From NCBI GenBank assembly GCA_964544865.1, contig CAZJDV010000019.1, positions 1 to 33,389 of the forward strand: a stretch of DNA of 33,389 bases. The letters are read 5' to 3'. A program made the position numbers and the translations under genes. Origin of the DNA: CAZJDV01 sp964544865 (GTDB taxonomy: Bacteria; Chloroflexota; Dehalococcoidia; Lucifugimonadales; CAJWER01). Shown here piece after piece: positions 7,933 to 16,713 of the stretch (positions are counted from its first letter, which is position 1; each line of letters starts with the position of its first letter). The notes under the pieces are model-generated. The model ran no database searches. It worked only from the letters and a program-made list of their open reading frames with translations, and was not told the DNA's origin.

Positions 7933-9255
7933 ATGTACGAGTACAAGGGCGTAAAGAGGTCGATGGAGATATACAAGGAGGCCGGCAAGGTCATCCCGGG
8001 CTACACGCAACTCAGGAGCCGGCTAGCCAGCGGCTTCGCCCAAGGTGTCAGCCCGGTCTACGCCGATCGGGCCAGGGGCTCGCGATTCACCGACGTGGAC
8101 GGCAACGAGTACATCGACTGGGTCAACGCCGTCAGCGCCATTATCCTGGGACACCACGACGACGTGGTCGACGACGCGGTCAAGGAACAGATCGACCGGG
8201 GCAGTATCTATACGGTGAACAGCCCGAAAGAGGTCGAACTGGCGAACGAGCTCATCGACACCATCCCCAGCGCCGAGATGGTGAAGTTCTCCAAGGGCGG
8301 GGGCGACGCATGCGCCGCAGCCGCCAGGATAGCCCGCGGCGCCACGGGCAGAGACATTATCCTGTTCTCCGGCTACCACGGCTGGCACGACTGGTACCAG
8401 TCGGCCAACTACCTGGACTTTCCGGACCTGGTCACGGGTGTTGGGACCAGGGGCGTGCCGAAGGCGCTGGCCGGTACCGCCATTCCCTTCGGGGAGGGCG
8501 ATATCGACCGGCTAGCGATGCTGTTCGAGCGGCACAAAGGCGAGGTCGCGGCGGTGATGATGGAGCCAATTCGTTCGACAGACCCGCCGGAAGGATACCT
8601 CGAGGCGGTGAAGCAACTCTGCCACGACAGCGACGCCATCTTAATCTTCGACGAGGTCTCCTGCGGATGGCGCATCGCCATAGGCGGCGCCCAGGAATAC
8701 TACGGGATCACGCCCGACATGACCGTGGTCGCCAAGTGCATCTCCAATGGCTACCCCATGGGCGCGGTGGTCGGCAGGCGCGAGTTCATGGAGCCGGCGG
8801 AGGACATGTTCATCTCTAGCTCCTACTGGTCCGACAACATCGGACTGACGGCCTCCATCACCACCATCCGGGAGCTAAAGCGCCGGAACTCGCCCGCCCG
8901 GTTCAAGGAGATCGGCGAGAACATCCGCGCGGCCGTGAAAGAAGCGATCGGCGACGTTGGGATATCCGCGGACGTGGTCGGCCTGTTCAAGTCGCCCGCG
9001 CTGCGCATCGACCTGCCCGACGAGTCGCTGCGGCCGAAGGTCATGACCCTGTTCATCCAGGAGATGGCGAAGCGCGGCGTCCACACCTCTGGCGGGTTCA
9101 TGGCGACGCTGGCGCACACGGACGAGGACATTCGCATTACCGCAGACGCCGCCAGGGAGGCCTTGGAGGTCGTGCGAGACGGCCTGGAGGGCGGGCTGGA
9201 CGAGCTCCTGGAGGCCGAGGAGAGGCGCGAGTCCATCCAACGCATAGTGCGCTAG
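7933..9255 (+). CDS. Class III PLP-dependent aminotransferase (glutamate-1-semialdehyde aminomutase-like)
   Basis: 440 residues with the aminotransferase class III fold (PF00202). Features are GSRFTDVDGNEYIDW near residue 50; a cofactor phosphate segment KGGGDACAAAARIARG (121-136); GYHGWHDWY (147-155); the pyridine-binding aspartate in LIFDEVSCGWR (D240); and the Schiff-base lysine in AKCISNGYPMG (K268). It resembles HemL but differs at diagnostic positions: KGGGDA replaces NSGTEA and GWHDWY replaces the GHADS type. I therefore do not call it hemL. It more likely transaminates or isomerises a catabolic amino compound. A purine-rich AGGGAGACGACG precedes the ATG. The repeat-bearing gap separates it from the Gfo/Idh gene, and it converges on the EamA gene. 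Intact. Confidence 0.85.
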   Translation: MYEYKGVKRSMEIYKEAGKVIPGYTQLRSRLASGFAQGVSPVYADRARGSRFTDVDGNEYIDWVNAVSAIILGHHDDVVDDAVKEQIDRGSIYTVNSPKEVELANELIDTIPSAEMVKFSKGGGDACAAAARIARGATGRDIILFSGYHGWHDWYQSANYLDFPDLVTGVGTRGVPKALAGTAIPFGEGDIDRLAMLFERHKGEVAAVMMEPIRSTDPPEGYLEAVKQLCHDSDAILIFDEVSCGWRIAIGGAQEYYGITPDMTVVAKCISNGYPMGAVVGRREFMEPAEDMFISSSYWSDNIGLTASITTIRELKRRNSPARFKEIGENIRAAVKEAIGDVGISADVVGLFKSPALRIDLPDESLRPKVMTLFIQEMAKRGVHTSGGFMATLAHTDEDIRITADAAREALEVVRDGLEGGLDELLEAEERRESIQRIVR

Positions 9256-9298
9256 GAGCTGGCGATTACTTCGGGAAGTCCCCCGTCCCGTTTCTCAC

Positions 9299-10204
9299 TC
9301 AGGTCCAGACTATTGTGGCCACGGCCGCGACGATGAGGGCGGTGGACAGGACCTTGATCGCCACCGCGCCGGGGGACACCTGCTCCCCCAACGCACCCGG
9401 GAACCGCATCGCCAGCAGCACTCCATAGATCACCAGGAAGAGCGAGTTGGTCGCGTTGATCGCCGCCACCAGAGAGACCGGTCCGAGGGATATGGCCCAA
9501 AGCATCAGCAGCATCGCGCCGTTGGCGACGACGAACTCGTTGAATCCAAATATGACCAGGGCCGGGCTCCTTTGCCCGAAGTAGCCGATCACATCCCTCA
9601 CGGGCGTCGGACGCAGGCCGGCCAGCAGGAGTACCCCCGACAGTCCCAGCATTCGGAATCCGTGAGCCTGAAGCACGGGCAGGTTGTCCACCGCCAGCTT
9701 GCTAGTGATAGTCGCGACGGCGGCCAGGAAGCTTGCCGCTATCAGCACGTAGAGCCCCTTGTCCACCGCCATCCCGCCGTTGCGCTCGCTGCGGCGCAAC
9801 GAGATCATGACGGCGCCCGCCACCGCGGCCAGGATAGCCGCCCAGTGCTGTGGAGCCAGCCGCTCGTCGAGGAAGACGACCGCCATGGGCGCGACCAGCA
9901 CGGGGAACGTTTGGAAAACCGGCATGGTGCGCGAGACCTCCCGGTCAAAGAGCACGTAGAACACCAGCAGCCCGCCTCCCCCCCAGAGCACGCCCGATAC
10001 CAAAGCCCACCCTATCGCGTCCGGGCCGGGCGAGCCCCACGGAACGACCGCGATCAGCGCCGCGCCCACCACGCTCTGTCCGAGTCCGATCAGGAGTGGG
10101 AGGGTTAGCCGCGAGGTGGCGAAGTGGTGTATGAGGGTCTTGTCGAGGATGCCGACCAGTCCCGCCGCCGCGGCGCTTAGCAATGCGATCCAGGTCCAGT
10201 CCAA
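9299..10204 (-). CDS. EamA/DMT-superfamily transporter
   Basis: About 301 residues, almost entirely hydrophobic, forming about ten membrane segments in two repeated five-helix halves. Characteristic stretches are GVLWGGGGLLVFYVLF and an end-of-half helix PMAVVFLDERLAPQHWAAIL; the latter matches the EamA (PF00892) signature in which a conserved E in L-x-E-R precedes the last helix of the half. It sits in the inner membrane and probably exports or imports a small metabolite. The open frame extends upstream to 10384, but that part is Arg-rich and unlike a membrane protein. I favour the TTG at 10202-10204, which has GGAG ten bases before it. Convergent with the aminotransferase. Confidence 0.8.
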   Translation of the reverse strand: MDWTWIALLSAAAAGLVGILDKTLIHHFATSRLTLPLLIGLGQSVVGAALIAVVPWGSPGPDAIGWALVSGVLWGGGGLLVFYVLFDREVSRTMPVFQTFPVLVAPMAVVFLDERLAPQHWAAILAAVAGAVMISLRRSERNGGMAVDKGLYVLIAASFLAAVATITSKLAVDNLPVLQAHGFRMLGLSGVLLLAGLRPTPVRDVIGYFGQRSPALVIFGFNEFVVANGAMLLMLWAISLGPVSLVAAINATNSLFLVIYGVLLAMRFPGALGEQVSPGAVAIKVLSTALIVAAVATIVWT

Positions 10205-10524
10205 GGCAAGACGACTCCGCTGTCGAAGATTCCGTGCTCGAGGACCACGTGCGTGAAGACGGGTCCAGTGGCGGCGGGAAAGGTGCAGGCCCCACACCAA
10301 TCGCCGTCCGGTGGCGACTATTCTACAACGGAGCCTTCGTCGCGCCCACCCTTGCGACGACGACCGCGAGCGGACCATCGGCATTGTGAGGCAGTTCCAA
10401 GCGGTGTAGTATCAGGCGCACCGGAAGAGTAGCCACCTGCGATTTTTGTTCAGTGTCTGGCCGCAATGAGAATCGCGCTCGGTATTGGACTGGAATATCA
10501 TAGGTGTGGAGGAGCGAATCTCTC
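10205..10524. other. Divergent intergenic region without recognised gene
   Basis: 320 bases between the EamA transporter (-) and the isochorismatase gene (+). I find no convincing ORF, RNA gene or repeat. Only the ribosome-binding site of the hydrolase (GGAGGAG at 10508-10514) is clear. Promoters for both flanking genes presumably lie here, but no hexamer pair stands out. Confidence 0.5.
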
Positions 10525-11221
10525 ATGAATTTGGAGCGCGCGGGAGCACGACCGTGAGTGGCCGTTCGATTATTTCGCGACGGACTTCACCCTCGACCCC
10601 GGCTCCACCGCGCTTCTGGTCATCGACATTCAGGCGGGGAGTGTCATGAAGGGCCCGGATTCAGATCTAGGGCGCACTCATCCGGAGATCGTGGGCTACT
10701 GGAATCGGCGCATGCGGGACCAGGTGTTGCCCAACACGAGACGGCTGATCGAGGCGTTCCGGCGCCGGGATCTTCGCGTCGTCTACACGCGAAATGGGGC
10801 GATGACCCCGTCCGGGGACGAGATGACCGGGCGGCTTAGGTTGCGGGAGGTCCAGAGACCTAACCGCCAGTACCGCGGCGGACCGGCCTACGAGATCGCC
10901 GCGGAGGTGTTCCCCGGCGACCAAGAGCTGGTTATCGACAAGCCGATCTCATCGGCCTTCACTGCGAGCCCGATGGACCACGCGCTGCGCAACATGGGGG
11001 TCACCGGCCTGGTGATCACCGGGATCCTCACCGACATGTGCATGCTGGGCACGGCGCGACTGGGCGCCGAGTTGGACTACGGCACCGTTATATGCGAGGA
11101 CGCCTGCGCCACGCTGACCCAGCGCGCCCATGATGAGGCACTGCTGATGCACGCCCGGGTATTTGGCAGGGTCTCCGACACGGCGGGTGTACTGGCGGAG
11201 ATGGATATGGGCGGCGCCTAG
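10525..11221 (+). CDS. Isochorismatase-family cysteine hydrolase, start separated by a frameshift
   Basis: The catalytic triad of the isochorismatase-like hydrolases (PF00857) is visible: Asp in TALLVIDIQ (around 10625), Lys in IDKPISSAF, and Cys in GILTDMCMLG. The first strand is essential, yet the first in-frame ATG (10646) lies after it. Reading back, the frame continues (SAREHDREWPFDYFATDFTL) to a TGA at 10526-10528 without any ATG, GTG or TTG. In the neighbouring frame there is an ATG at 10525 with GGAGGAG ten bases upstream, encoding MNLERA. One indel between about 10538 and 10556 would join the two. The reconstructed enzyme is about 230 residues, a usual length. Members hydrolyse isochorismate, nicotinamide, N-carbamoyl compounds or biuret-type amides; specificity is unknown. 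Confidence 0.75.
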
Positions 11222-11379
11222 CCGCTGAATGTCCGTCGGCGCACCTTCTCCCATGCGGATTCATGGGATTGCCGGGCATCCGACTACTGGTGTATGTTGA
11301 TACCATCTTCCTTGGGCTTCACGCGAGGTCAGTTCAACTTGGAAATTCCGGCGTGCCCACGCGCGAAAGGTGGCCCTAG

Positions 11380-12810
11380 ATGGTCCCCCAAAGGCTTAGC
11401 GACGAGCAGATGAGAGACTTTATCCGGGACGGGTACCTACTCGTAACGCCTGGCCTTTCGGTCGATTTTCACCAGGACGTTTTCCGCCAGACCGAGAGTT
11501 TGTTCGAGCAAGAGGGCAATCCGGGCAACAACCTAATCGCCAGAATTCCCGCTATCAACAGCGTGTTCAACGACCCGGCCGTGACCGGCGCTCTCACGGG
11601 CGTCCTGGGCCCAAACTACTACATGCACCCCCCCTCCGGCACTGCCACTACAACCCGCCTGGCAGCGCCGGGCAGCAACTGCACAAGGACGAGTTTTCGA
11701 GGCGTCGCCATCGCACCCGATGGATACTCGCCATGTACTACCCACAGGATACGACCGAGGATATGGGCCTCACCGCGATCGTACCTGGTACCCAGTACTA
11801 CAATACCAGCACCGGCGGGACACGCGACGATGAGACCCCGTTGCAGGTGCCGGCGGGAACAGTTGCGATCGTGAACTACGATATCTGGCATCGCGGCACG
11901 GCGAATCGCAGCCAGAAAAAGCGCTACATGATGAAGTTCCTGTTCTACTGCATGGAGGAGCCTCGCGGGCCAAGCTGGGACAACGAGCAGGCCGAATGGG
12001 AGGGGATGGGCTCTGAGCACAACGAGATGTGGACAAGCATATGGGACTGGCATCTCGGAAGGGCGAACGGCGGGGCCACGCGCAAGCAACGCAAAGCTGA
12101 ACGGTCCGTCGACGAGTTGGTCAGGTCGATGGTGAATGACCCAGAACCCGCGTGCATCGACGCCGCCTACGAGCTGGGAAGGCTCGGGCCGGACGCATTG
12201 CCCGCCCCGATGACCGCATTGCAGGCCGATCATGGAGAGGTCCCGTCCACGGCCGATACACCTTACGGGAAGCTCGCGGAGGCGTCCCGGTCCGAGGAGA
12301 TCCGCAGGAACATAAGCTATGCCCTGGTCGCGGTGGGCGCGCCCGCCGTACCGGAACTGATAGCGGCGACGGAGCACGAGGACTGGTGGGTCCGCGACAC
12401 CGCCGTGGAGGCCCTGGGCGACATCGGCCTGCCGGCCCGGGAGGCGGTCCTCAGCCCTATCGAGCGTCTGGAGGACCGGTCACGGCAGGTCCAGCGGCAT
12501 GCCTCTGAGGCGTTGGGCATGGCCGGCCAGACGGGAAAAGGCCGCCGTGCCCGCCCTGACAGGAGTGCTGCGGCGCGACGACGAGGTCGGGAGGCGGAAC
12601 GCGGCCCTGGCTCTGGCAAGGATCGGGCCGAGCGCCCACGAAGCCGTTCCCGCGTTGAAGGATGCGCTGTGGGACGATGATCGGTATGTCCGCGGGAAGG
12701 CCGTCGAGGCGCTTAACCGTATCGGCACGCCGGATGCCCACGAGCCGCTGATCGACTATTTGATGACCTCTCGCTGGTGCGATCTAACGACGGCGGACAG
12801 CCTGTACTAG
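11380..12810 (+). pseudogene. Phytanoyl-CoA dioxygenase-like domain fused to HEAT repeats, two frameshifts
   Basis: The N-terminal half is a PhyH-type Fe(II)/2-oxoglutarate dioxygenase (PF05721). It starts DEQMRDFIRDGYLLV. The iron ligands H-K-D appear in GQQLHKDEF, the distal His in YDIWHRGTANRS, and the following Arg may bind 2-oxoglutarate. The C-terminal half (from about 12110) consists of HEAT/PBS-lyase-like repeats, for example GAPAVPELIAATEHEDWWVR and EVGRRNAALALARIGPSAHE. The frame changes once at a run of seven C (11628-11634), just before the first metal ligand, and back again near 12520-12540. The reconstructed length is about 475 residues. Translated as written, the first product would lack all metal ligands. 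The substrate is unknown; the HEAT part may bind a protein partner. It precedes the DUF1501 promoter. Confidence 0.75.
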
Positions 12811-12829
12811 GAAATCGTGCGGCGCATTG

Positions 12830-12858
12830 TTGACACCTTGCCGCACTATGGCTAGGAT
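12830..12858 (+). promoter_or_regulatory. Sigma70-like promoter of the DUF1501-DUF1800 cluster
   Basis: A perfect -35 hexamer TTGACA (12830-12835) is followed by a 17-base spacer and TAGGAT (12853-12858). It lies 46 bases before the DUF1501 start codon, which has AGGAGG (12893-12898) upstream. This is one of the best promoter matches in the window and implies a separate transcription unit beginning after the dioxygenase gene. Confidence 0.65.
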
Positions 12859-12903
12859 AGTCATGCGCTAACGCACATTGCCCTCTGCCCATAGGAGGCA
12901 TTC

Positions 12904-14055
12904 ATGGCTTCAACCCACGCCGTCGGCGGGCCCAGCAAGGATCGCAAGCTTGTCGTGGTGCAGCAGGGAGGCGGGAACGATTATCTCAACACCATCGTCC
13001 CCTATGAAAACGGCCTCTACTACGATTTCCGCAGCCACACCCACCTCGATCCTGAGAGCGTAATCAAGATCGACGGTGAGGTGGGTTTCGGGCCCACAAT
13101 GGCGCCAATCAAGAGGCTCTGGGATGAGGGCAAGGTAGCCATTATCAACGGGGTGGGGTATCCGAATCCCGATCGCTCCCACTTTCGCTCGATGGATATC
13201 TGGCACACCGCCGAGCCGGTGGAGCTGAAGCGCGAAGGTTGGCTCGGCCGCGCGATACGCGACATGGATCCCAAGGCCGAGAACGTGCTGACAGGCGTGA
13301 ATTTCGGCCGCGGCCTGCCGCGGGCGATGGGGTGCGAAGGCGTGCCGGTCGCGTCGGTGGGCGACCTGGCCACCTACGGCCTCTTTCCGGACCTGCAGGA
13401 CGAGTCCATGCGTAAGTACGCGCTGGAGACCTTCGCCAGGATGTACGGCGCCGCCAAGGGAAGGGAAGCCGTCATGGGATTTCTCGGCCAGACGGCCACG
13501 GACGCGCTCAAGGGCGCCGACGCCATAAGGATCGCTCCCGAGATCTACTCCTCCAGCGTCGAGTACGCCTCCAATGGCGTCGCGAAGAGTCTCAGGGACG
13601 CCGCCCAGGTGATGTTCGCGAACCTTGGGACGCGGATCTCCTATGTCCAGCACGGCAGTTACGACAACCACGCCGGACTGCTGGCGACCCACCCGGCCCT
13701 CTGGACGGACCTGGGCGGGGCGGTCTCGGACTTCATGGACGACCTCCAAGAGCACGACGAGGCCGACGACACGGTCATATTCATCTTCTCCGAGTTCGGT
13801 CGAAGGGTGCGCGACAACGGAAACGGCGCGGACCACGGGTCGGGCGGCGTCGCCTTCCTGATCGGCAACAGCGTAAACGGGGGCATGTACGGCGAGTACC
13901 CGTCCCTCGAGGAAAAAGACCATCTGGACGGCGACCTGCACTTCAACAACGACTTTCGGCAGACCTACACGTCGATCCTTGAAGGCTGGCTTGGCCTGGA
14001 CGCGGACCCCATCGTAAACGGGCGATTCGAGCCATTCGACCTGTTCAACCCCTAG
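12904..14055 (+). CDS. DUF1501 domain protein
   Basis: 383 residues of the DUF1501 family (PF07394), distantly related to the alkaline phosphatase/sulfatase fold. Seen: KLVVVQQGGGNDYLNTIVPY at the start, GVGYPNPDRSHFRSMDIWHT, GSYDNHAGLLATH, and the metal-site-like FSEFGRRVRDNGNGADHGSG. Most members begin with a twin-arginine signal; this one does not, and the conserved domain starts within fifteen residues of the chosen ATG. DUF1501 genes are characteristically adjacent to DUF1800 genes, as here (44 bases). The biochemical function is unknown for the family; exported hydrolase or surface roles have been proposed for signal-bearing members, which may not apply to this copy. Intact. Confidence 0.88.
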   Translation: MASTHAVGGPSKDRKLVVVQQGGGNDYLNTIVPYENGLYYDFRSHTHLDPESVIKIDGEVGFGPTMAPIKRLWDEGKVAIINGVGYPNPDRSHFRSMDIWHTAEPVELKREGWLGRAIRDMDPKAENVLTGVNFGRGLPRAMGCEGVPVASVGDLATYGLFPDLQDESMRKYALETFARMYGAAKGREAVMGFLGQTATDALKGADAIRIAPEIYSSSVEYASNGVAKSLRDAAQVMFANLGTRISYVQHGSYDNHAGLLATHPALWTDLGGAVSDFMDDLQEHDEADDTVIFIFSEFGRRVRDNGNGADHGSGGVAFLIGNSVNGGMYGEYPSLEEKDHLDGDLHFNNDFRQTYTSILEGWLGLDADPIVNGRFEPFDLFNP

Positions 14056-14099
14056 CCCCTAGCCCCAGTCCCTAACCCCCGCTTTCGGAGGCATAAACT

Positions 14100-15500
14100 A
14101 TGAGTAGCGACGGCCTTGCGTTGATGGCGCACCTGATGCGCCGTGCTGGATTCGGCGCGACCAGGGACGAGCTCGAACGGTTCGTCGAGAAGGGATATGA
14201 CGCCACGGTCGAGGACCTTCTCCATCCGGGCACCCCGGGAGACTTCGCCGAGGACGTCCAGAAGCGCCGCTCCGTGGGATTCGACGAGGGCGGAGCCGCG
14301 GGCGCCAACTGGATGGTCCGCATGATCCACACGAACAACCCCCTCGAGGAGAAGATGACGCTATTCCTGCACGGCCTGTTCCCTGTTCGGTACATGAGCC
14401 AGGGCAGGGCGCTCATCAACCAGACCGCCACGTTCCGAAGGCACGCACTGGGGAGCTTCCACGACCTCCTGGCCGCCCTTTCGCGGGATCCCGCGATGCT
14501 ACTTTTCTTGAACAACAACGACAACCACATGGACGCCGTCAACGAGAACTACGGCAGGGAGCTGATAGAGCTATTCTCGATGGGCATCGGGAACTACACA
14601 GAGCAGGACGTAAAGGAGTGCGCCCGCGCGTTCACCGGCTGGACCCTGGGCAACGCCGACTACATGGCGGTCCGCGCAGGAAAGAACTCCTTCGATCCCT
14701 ATGGCTCTATCTCATGGCATTTCCAGTACCGGCCGGAGGACCACGACGACACCGAGAAGACCTTTCTGGGCGAGACGGGACGCTTCAACGGCGAGGACAT
14801 CATCGAGATCATAACCCGGCAGGCCGATACAGCCAAGTTCATTTGCACCCGGCTCTTCCAGTACTTCGCCGCCGACGAGGTCGATGAAGATGGTGAAAGA
14901 GTCATCGACGAAATGGTCGCGGCATACTTCGCCTCGGGCCACGAGATCAGCTCGTTGCTGCGGACGCTATTTCAGTCCGACTACTTCAAGTCGCCCCTTG
15001 CGAGGTACGCTAGGGTCAAAGGGCCGGTCGAATTGGTGGTGGGCGCGGCGCGCATGGCCGGCAGCTATCCCACGCCCGAGATGGGGGTGGGAGGCATCAA
15101 CGGCGCCGTTGGTTTGATGGGACAGGGGCTGTTTAGCCCGCCGAGTGTCGAGGGCTGGCATGAGGGCAGGGAGTGGATCGAGACCGGGTCCCTGGTCGAG
15201 CGAGTCAACTTCGTAGCCAAGGAATTTAGGGATGTTAGCAAGAGCGGGGTGCGAAGGATAATCCAGCGGCTCGCCGACCACAACGGCGGCAGGCTGACGC
15301 CCGAAGAGTTGGTGGATTGGTGTGTGGACCTGGCCGGCCCGGTGGCGGTCTCGGCCGAGACGCGTTCGGCGCTGATCGACCACGTGGCGGCCCGGGGGGA
15401 CGTGGACCTCAGGGGGCACGAGCAGGGAGACGAGTCCGAGAACCGCGTCGGTGAGGTGCTCGGCCTGATCGCGGCGGCGCCCGAATACCAGATGGTGTAG
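14100..15500 (+). CDS. DUF1800 domain protein
   Basis: 466 residues of the DUF1800 family (PF08811). Seen: LMRRAGFGATRDELERFVEK at the N-terminus, LFLHGLFPV, LFLNNNDNHMDAVNENYGRE, LIELFSMGIGNYTEQDVKEC followed by ARAFTGWTLG, and late PPSVEGWHEGREWI. These are the family's most conserved stretches, so the protein looks complete. It has no signal peptide. CGGAGG lies nine bases before the ATG. It probably shares the transcript of DUF1501, its usual partner. The pair's function is unknown; the constant pairing across phyla suggests that the two products act together. Intact over 1.4 kb, unlike the dioxygenase gene upstream. Confidence 0.88.
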   Translation: MSSDGLALMAHLMRRAGFGATRDELERFVEKGYDATVEDLLHPGTPGDFAEDVQKRRSVGFDEGGAAGANWMVRMIHTNNPLEEKMTLFLHGLFPVRYMSQGRALINQTATFRRHALGSFHDLLAALSRDPAMLLFLNNNDNHMDAVNENYGRELIELFSMGIGNYTEQDVKECARAFTGWTLGNADYMAVRAGKNSFDPYGSISWHFQYRPEDHDDTEKTFLGETGRFNGEDIIEIITRQADTAKFICTRLFQYFAADEVDEDGERVIDEMVAAYFASGHEISSLLRTLFQSDYFKSPLARYARVKGPVELVVGAARMAGSYPTPEMGVGGINGAVGLMGQGLFSPPSVEGWHEGREWIETGSLVERVNFVAKEFRDVSKSGVRRIIQRLADHNGGRLTPEELVDWCVDLAGPVAVSAETRSALIDHVAARGDVDLRGHEQGDESENRVGEVLGLIAAAPEYQMV

Positions 15501-15602
15501 ATAAGCTACGCGACAGAACGCCGCAGACGTCATGGAAGGGGCATAGAAGCAACGAGGCTCTCTGTGCTCAGCACGCCGTCCGTGGTCAGTTGGAGGATTC
15601 CA

Positions 15603-16610
15603 GTGAGGGCAAAGACCATGGCCGGGCAGTTCACCCTGGAGTATGTCAAGACTGTGGGCGGCGGCCGCAAGATCCGCCCCTACGACATGGCGCTCGCCCG
15701 GGACGGCCGCATCTTCGTGCTGAACCACGCTACCGGCTTCGGCGCGGGCCGCATCGGCATATGCAACCTCGACGAGGATTTCCTGGGCGAGTTTCCCGAC
15801 GACGACGGCGATGGCGGGTTCAACACGCCCATCGCGATGGCCTTCGACAGCCAGGAGCGGATATACGTCACGGACGAGTCCAAGCACCGTGTCACGATTC
15901 TCGACAAGACAGGCCAGGTGCTCGGGGCCTGGGGGGTCCACGGCGCCGCCGACGGTGAGATCGACGGCCCCTCGGGACTGCGATTCGACCGCCAGGACAA
16001 CTGCTACCTGGTGGACCAATTCAATCACCGTGTCCAGAAATTTACCCGGGAGGGCGGGTTTCTGCTGAATTGGGGGGAGTTCGGAGACGGCGACGGCCAG
16101 TTCAATATGCCCTGGGGCGTATGCCTGGACTCCAAAGGGGATGTCTACGTAGCCGACTGGCGCAACGACCGCATCCAGAAATTCGGCCCGGACGGCACGT
16201 TCCTGGCGAAGTTCGGCGAGTCCGGAAGGGGCGACGGCCAGCTCGACCGGCCCTCCAACATGGTGGTCGACGACCAGAGCTATGTCTATGTGGCCGATTG
16301 GGGCAATGAGAGGGTGCAGGTCTTCGACCCTGACGGCGAATTCGTGCTGAAGCTACGCGGCCAGGCGGCACTCTCCAAGTGGGCGTCGGTATTCATCGAT
16401 TCCAATCCCGACGAGAAGCGGACGCGTGAAGCGTCCAATCTGTACCCCGACTTGCCCGAGGAGCTCAGTTCTCCTTTCCACGTCTCCTCGCAGACCGAAC
16501 CCTACTTCTTCGGCATCACGTCGCTGTTGCTGGATGCTAACGGCCGCCTGTACGTCGTAGACAGCCGGCGCCAGCGATTTCAGGTATACCGGAAGACGCC
16601 GGTGAGTTGA
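15603..16610 (+). CDS. NHL-repeat beta-propeller protein
   Basis: About 335 residues of NHL repeats (PF01436), roughly six. Each has the pattern G-x-I-Y-V-x-D followed by N-x-R-V/I-Q-K-F: FDSQERIYVTDESKHRVTIL, NCYLVDQFNHRVQKF, GDVYVADWRNDRIQKF, YVYVADWGNERVQVF, and GRLYVVDSRRQRFQVY at the end. The fold is a beta-propeller used for protein or ligand binding; some relatives are peptidylglycine-lyase-like enzymes, but no metal site is evident. I chose the GTG at 15603 because GGAGG lies six bases before it and the extension to 15564 is not repeat-like. No signal peptide. The gene is 102 bases behind DUF1800 and may belong to the same cluster. Confidence 0.82.
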   Translation: MRAKTMAGQFTLEYVKTVGGGRKIRPYDMALARDGRIFVLNHATGFGAGRIGICNLDEDFLGEFPDDDGDGGFNTPIAMAFDSQERIYVTDESKHRVTILDKTGQVLGAWGVHGAADGEIDGPSGLRFDRQDNCYLVDQFNHRVQKFTREGGFLLNWGEFGDGDGQFNMPWGVCLDSKGDVYVADWRNDRIQKFGPDGTFLAKFGESGRGDGQLDRPSNMVVDDQSYVYVADWGNERVQVFDPDGEFVLKLRGQAALSKWASVFIDSNPDEKRTREASNLYPDLPEELSSPFHVSSQTEPYFFGITSLLLDANGRLYVVDSRRQRFQVYRKTPVS

Positions 16611-16615
16611 GTCAC

Positions 16616-16630
16616 GCCCATGAAATGGGC
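16616..16630 (+). terminator. Short hairpin after the NHL gene
   Basis: GCCCAT and ATGGGC form a 6-base stem with a 3-base loop just after the NHL stop codon. There is no T-tract, so termination here is a weak suggestion only. Confidence 0.25.
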
Positions 16631-16713
16631 TGCATGCATGCGGTGGCCGAGACTCTGACCGGAGGTGGCCGGGGCTTCAAGGCAGTCGGTGGGGAAGACC
16701 TAGAGGAGAGGGA

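Noticed and set aside
12910..13941. 343-codon minus-strand ORF opposite DUF1501
   Set aside because: It mirrors the codon pattern of the intact DUF1501 gene and resembles no family.
14967..16028. 353-codon minus-strand ORF across DUF1800 and NHL
   Set aside because: Spans two recognised plus-strand genes and the gap between them; antisense shadow.
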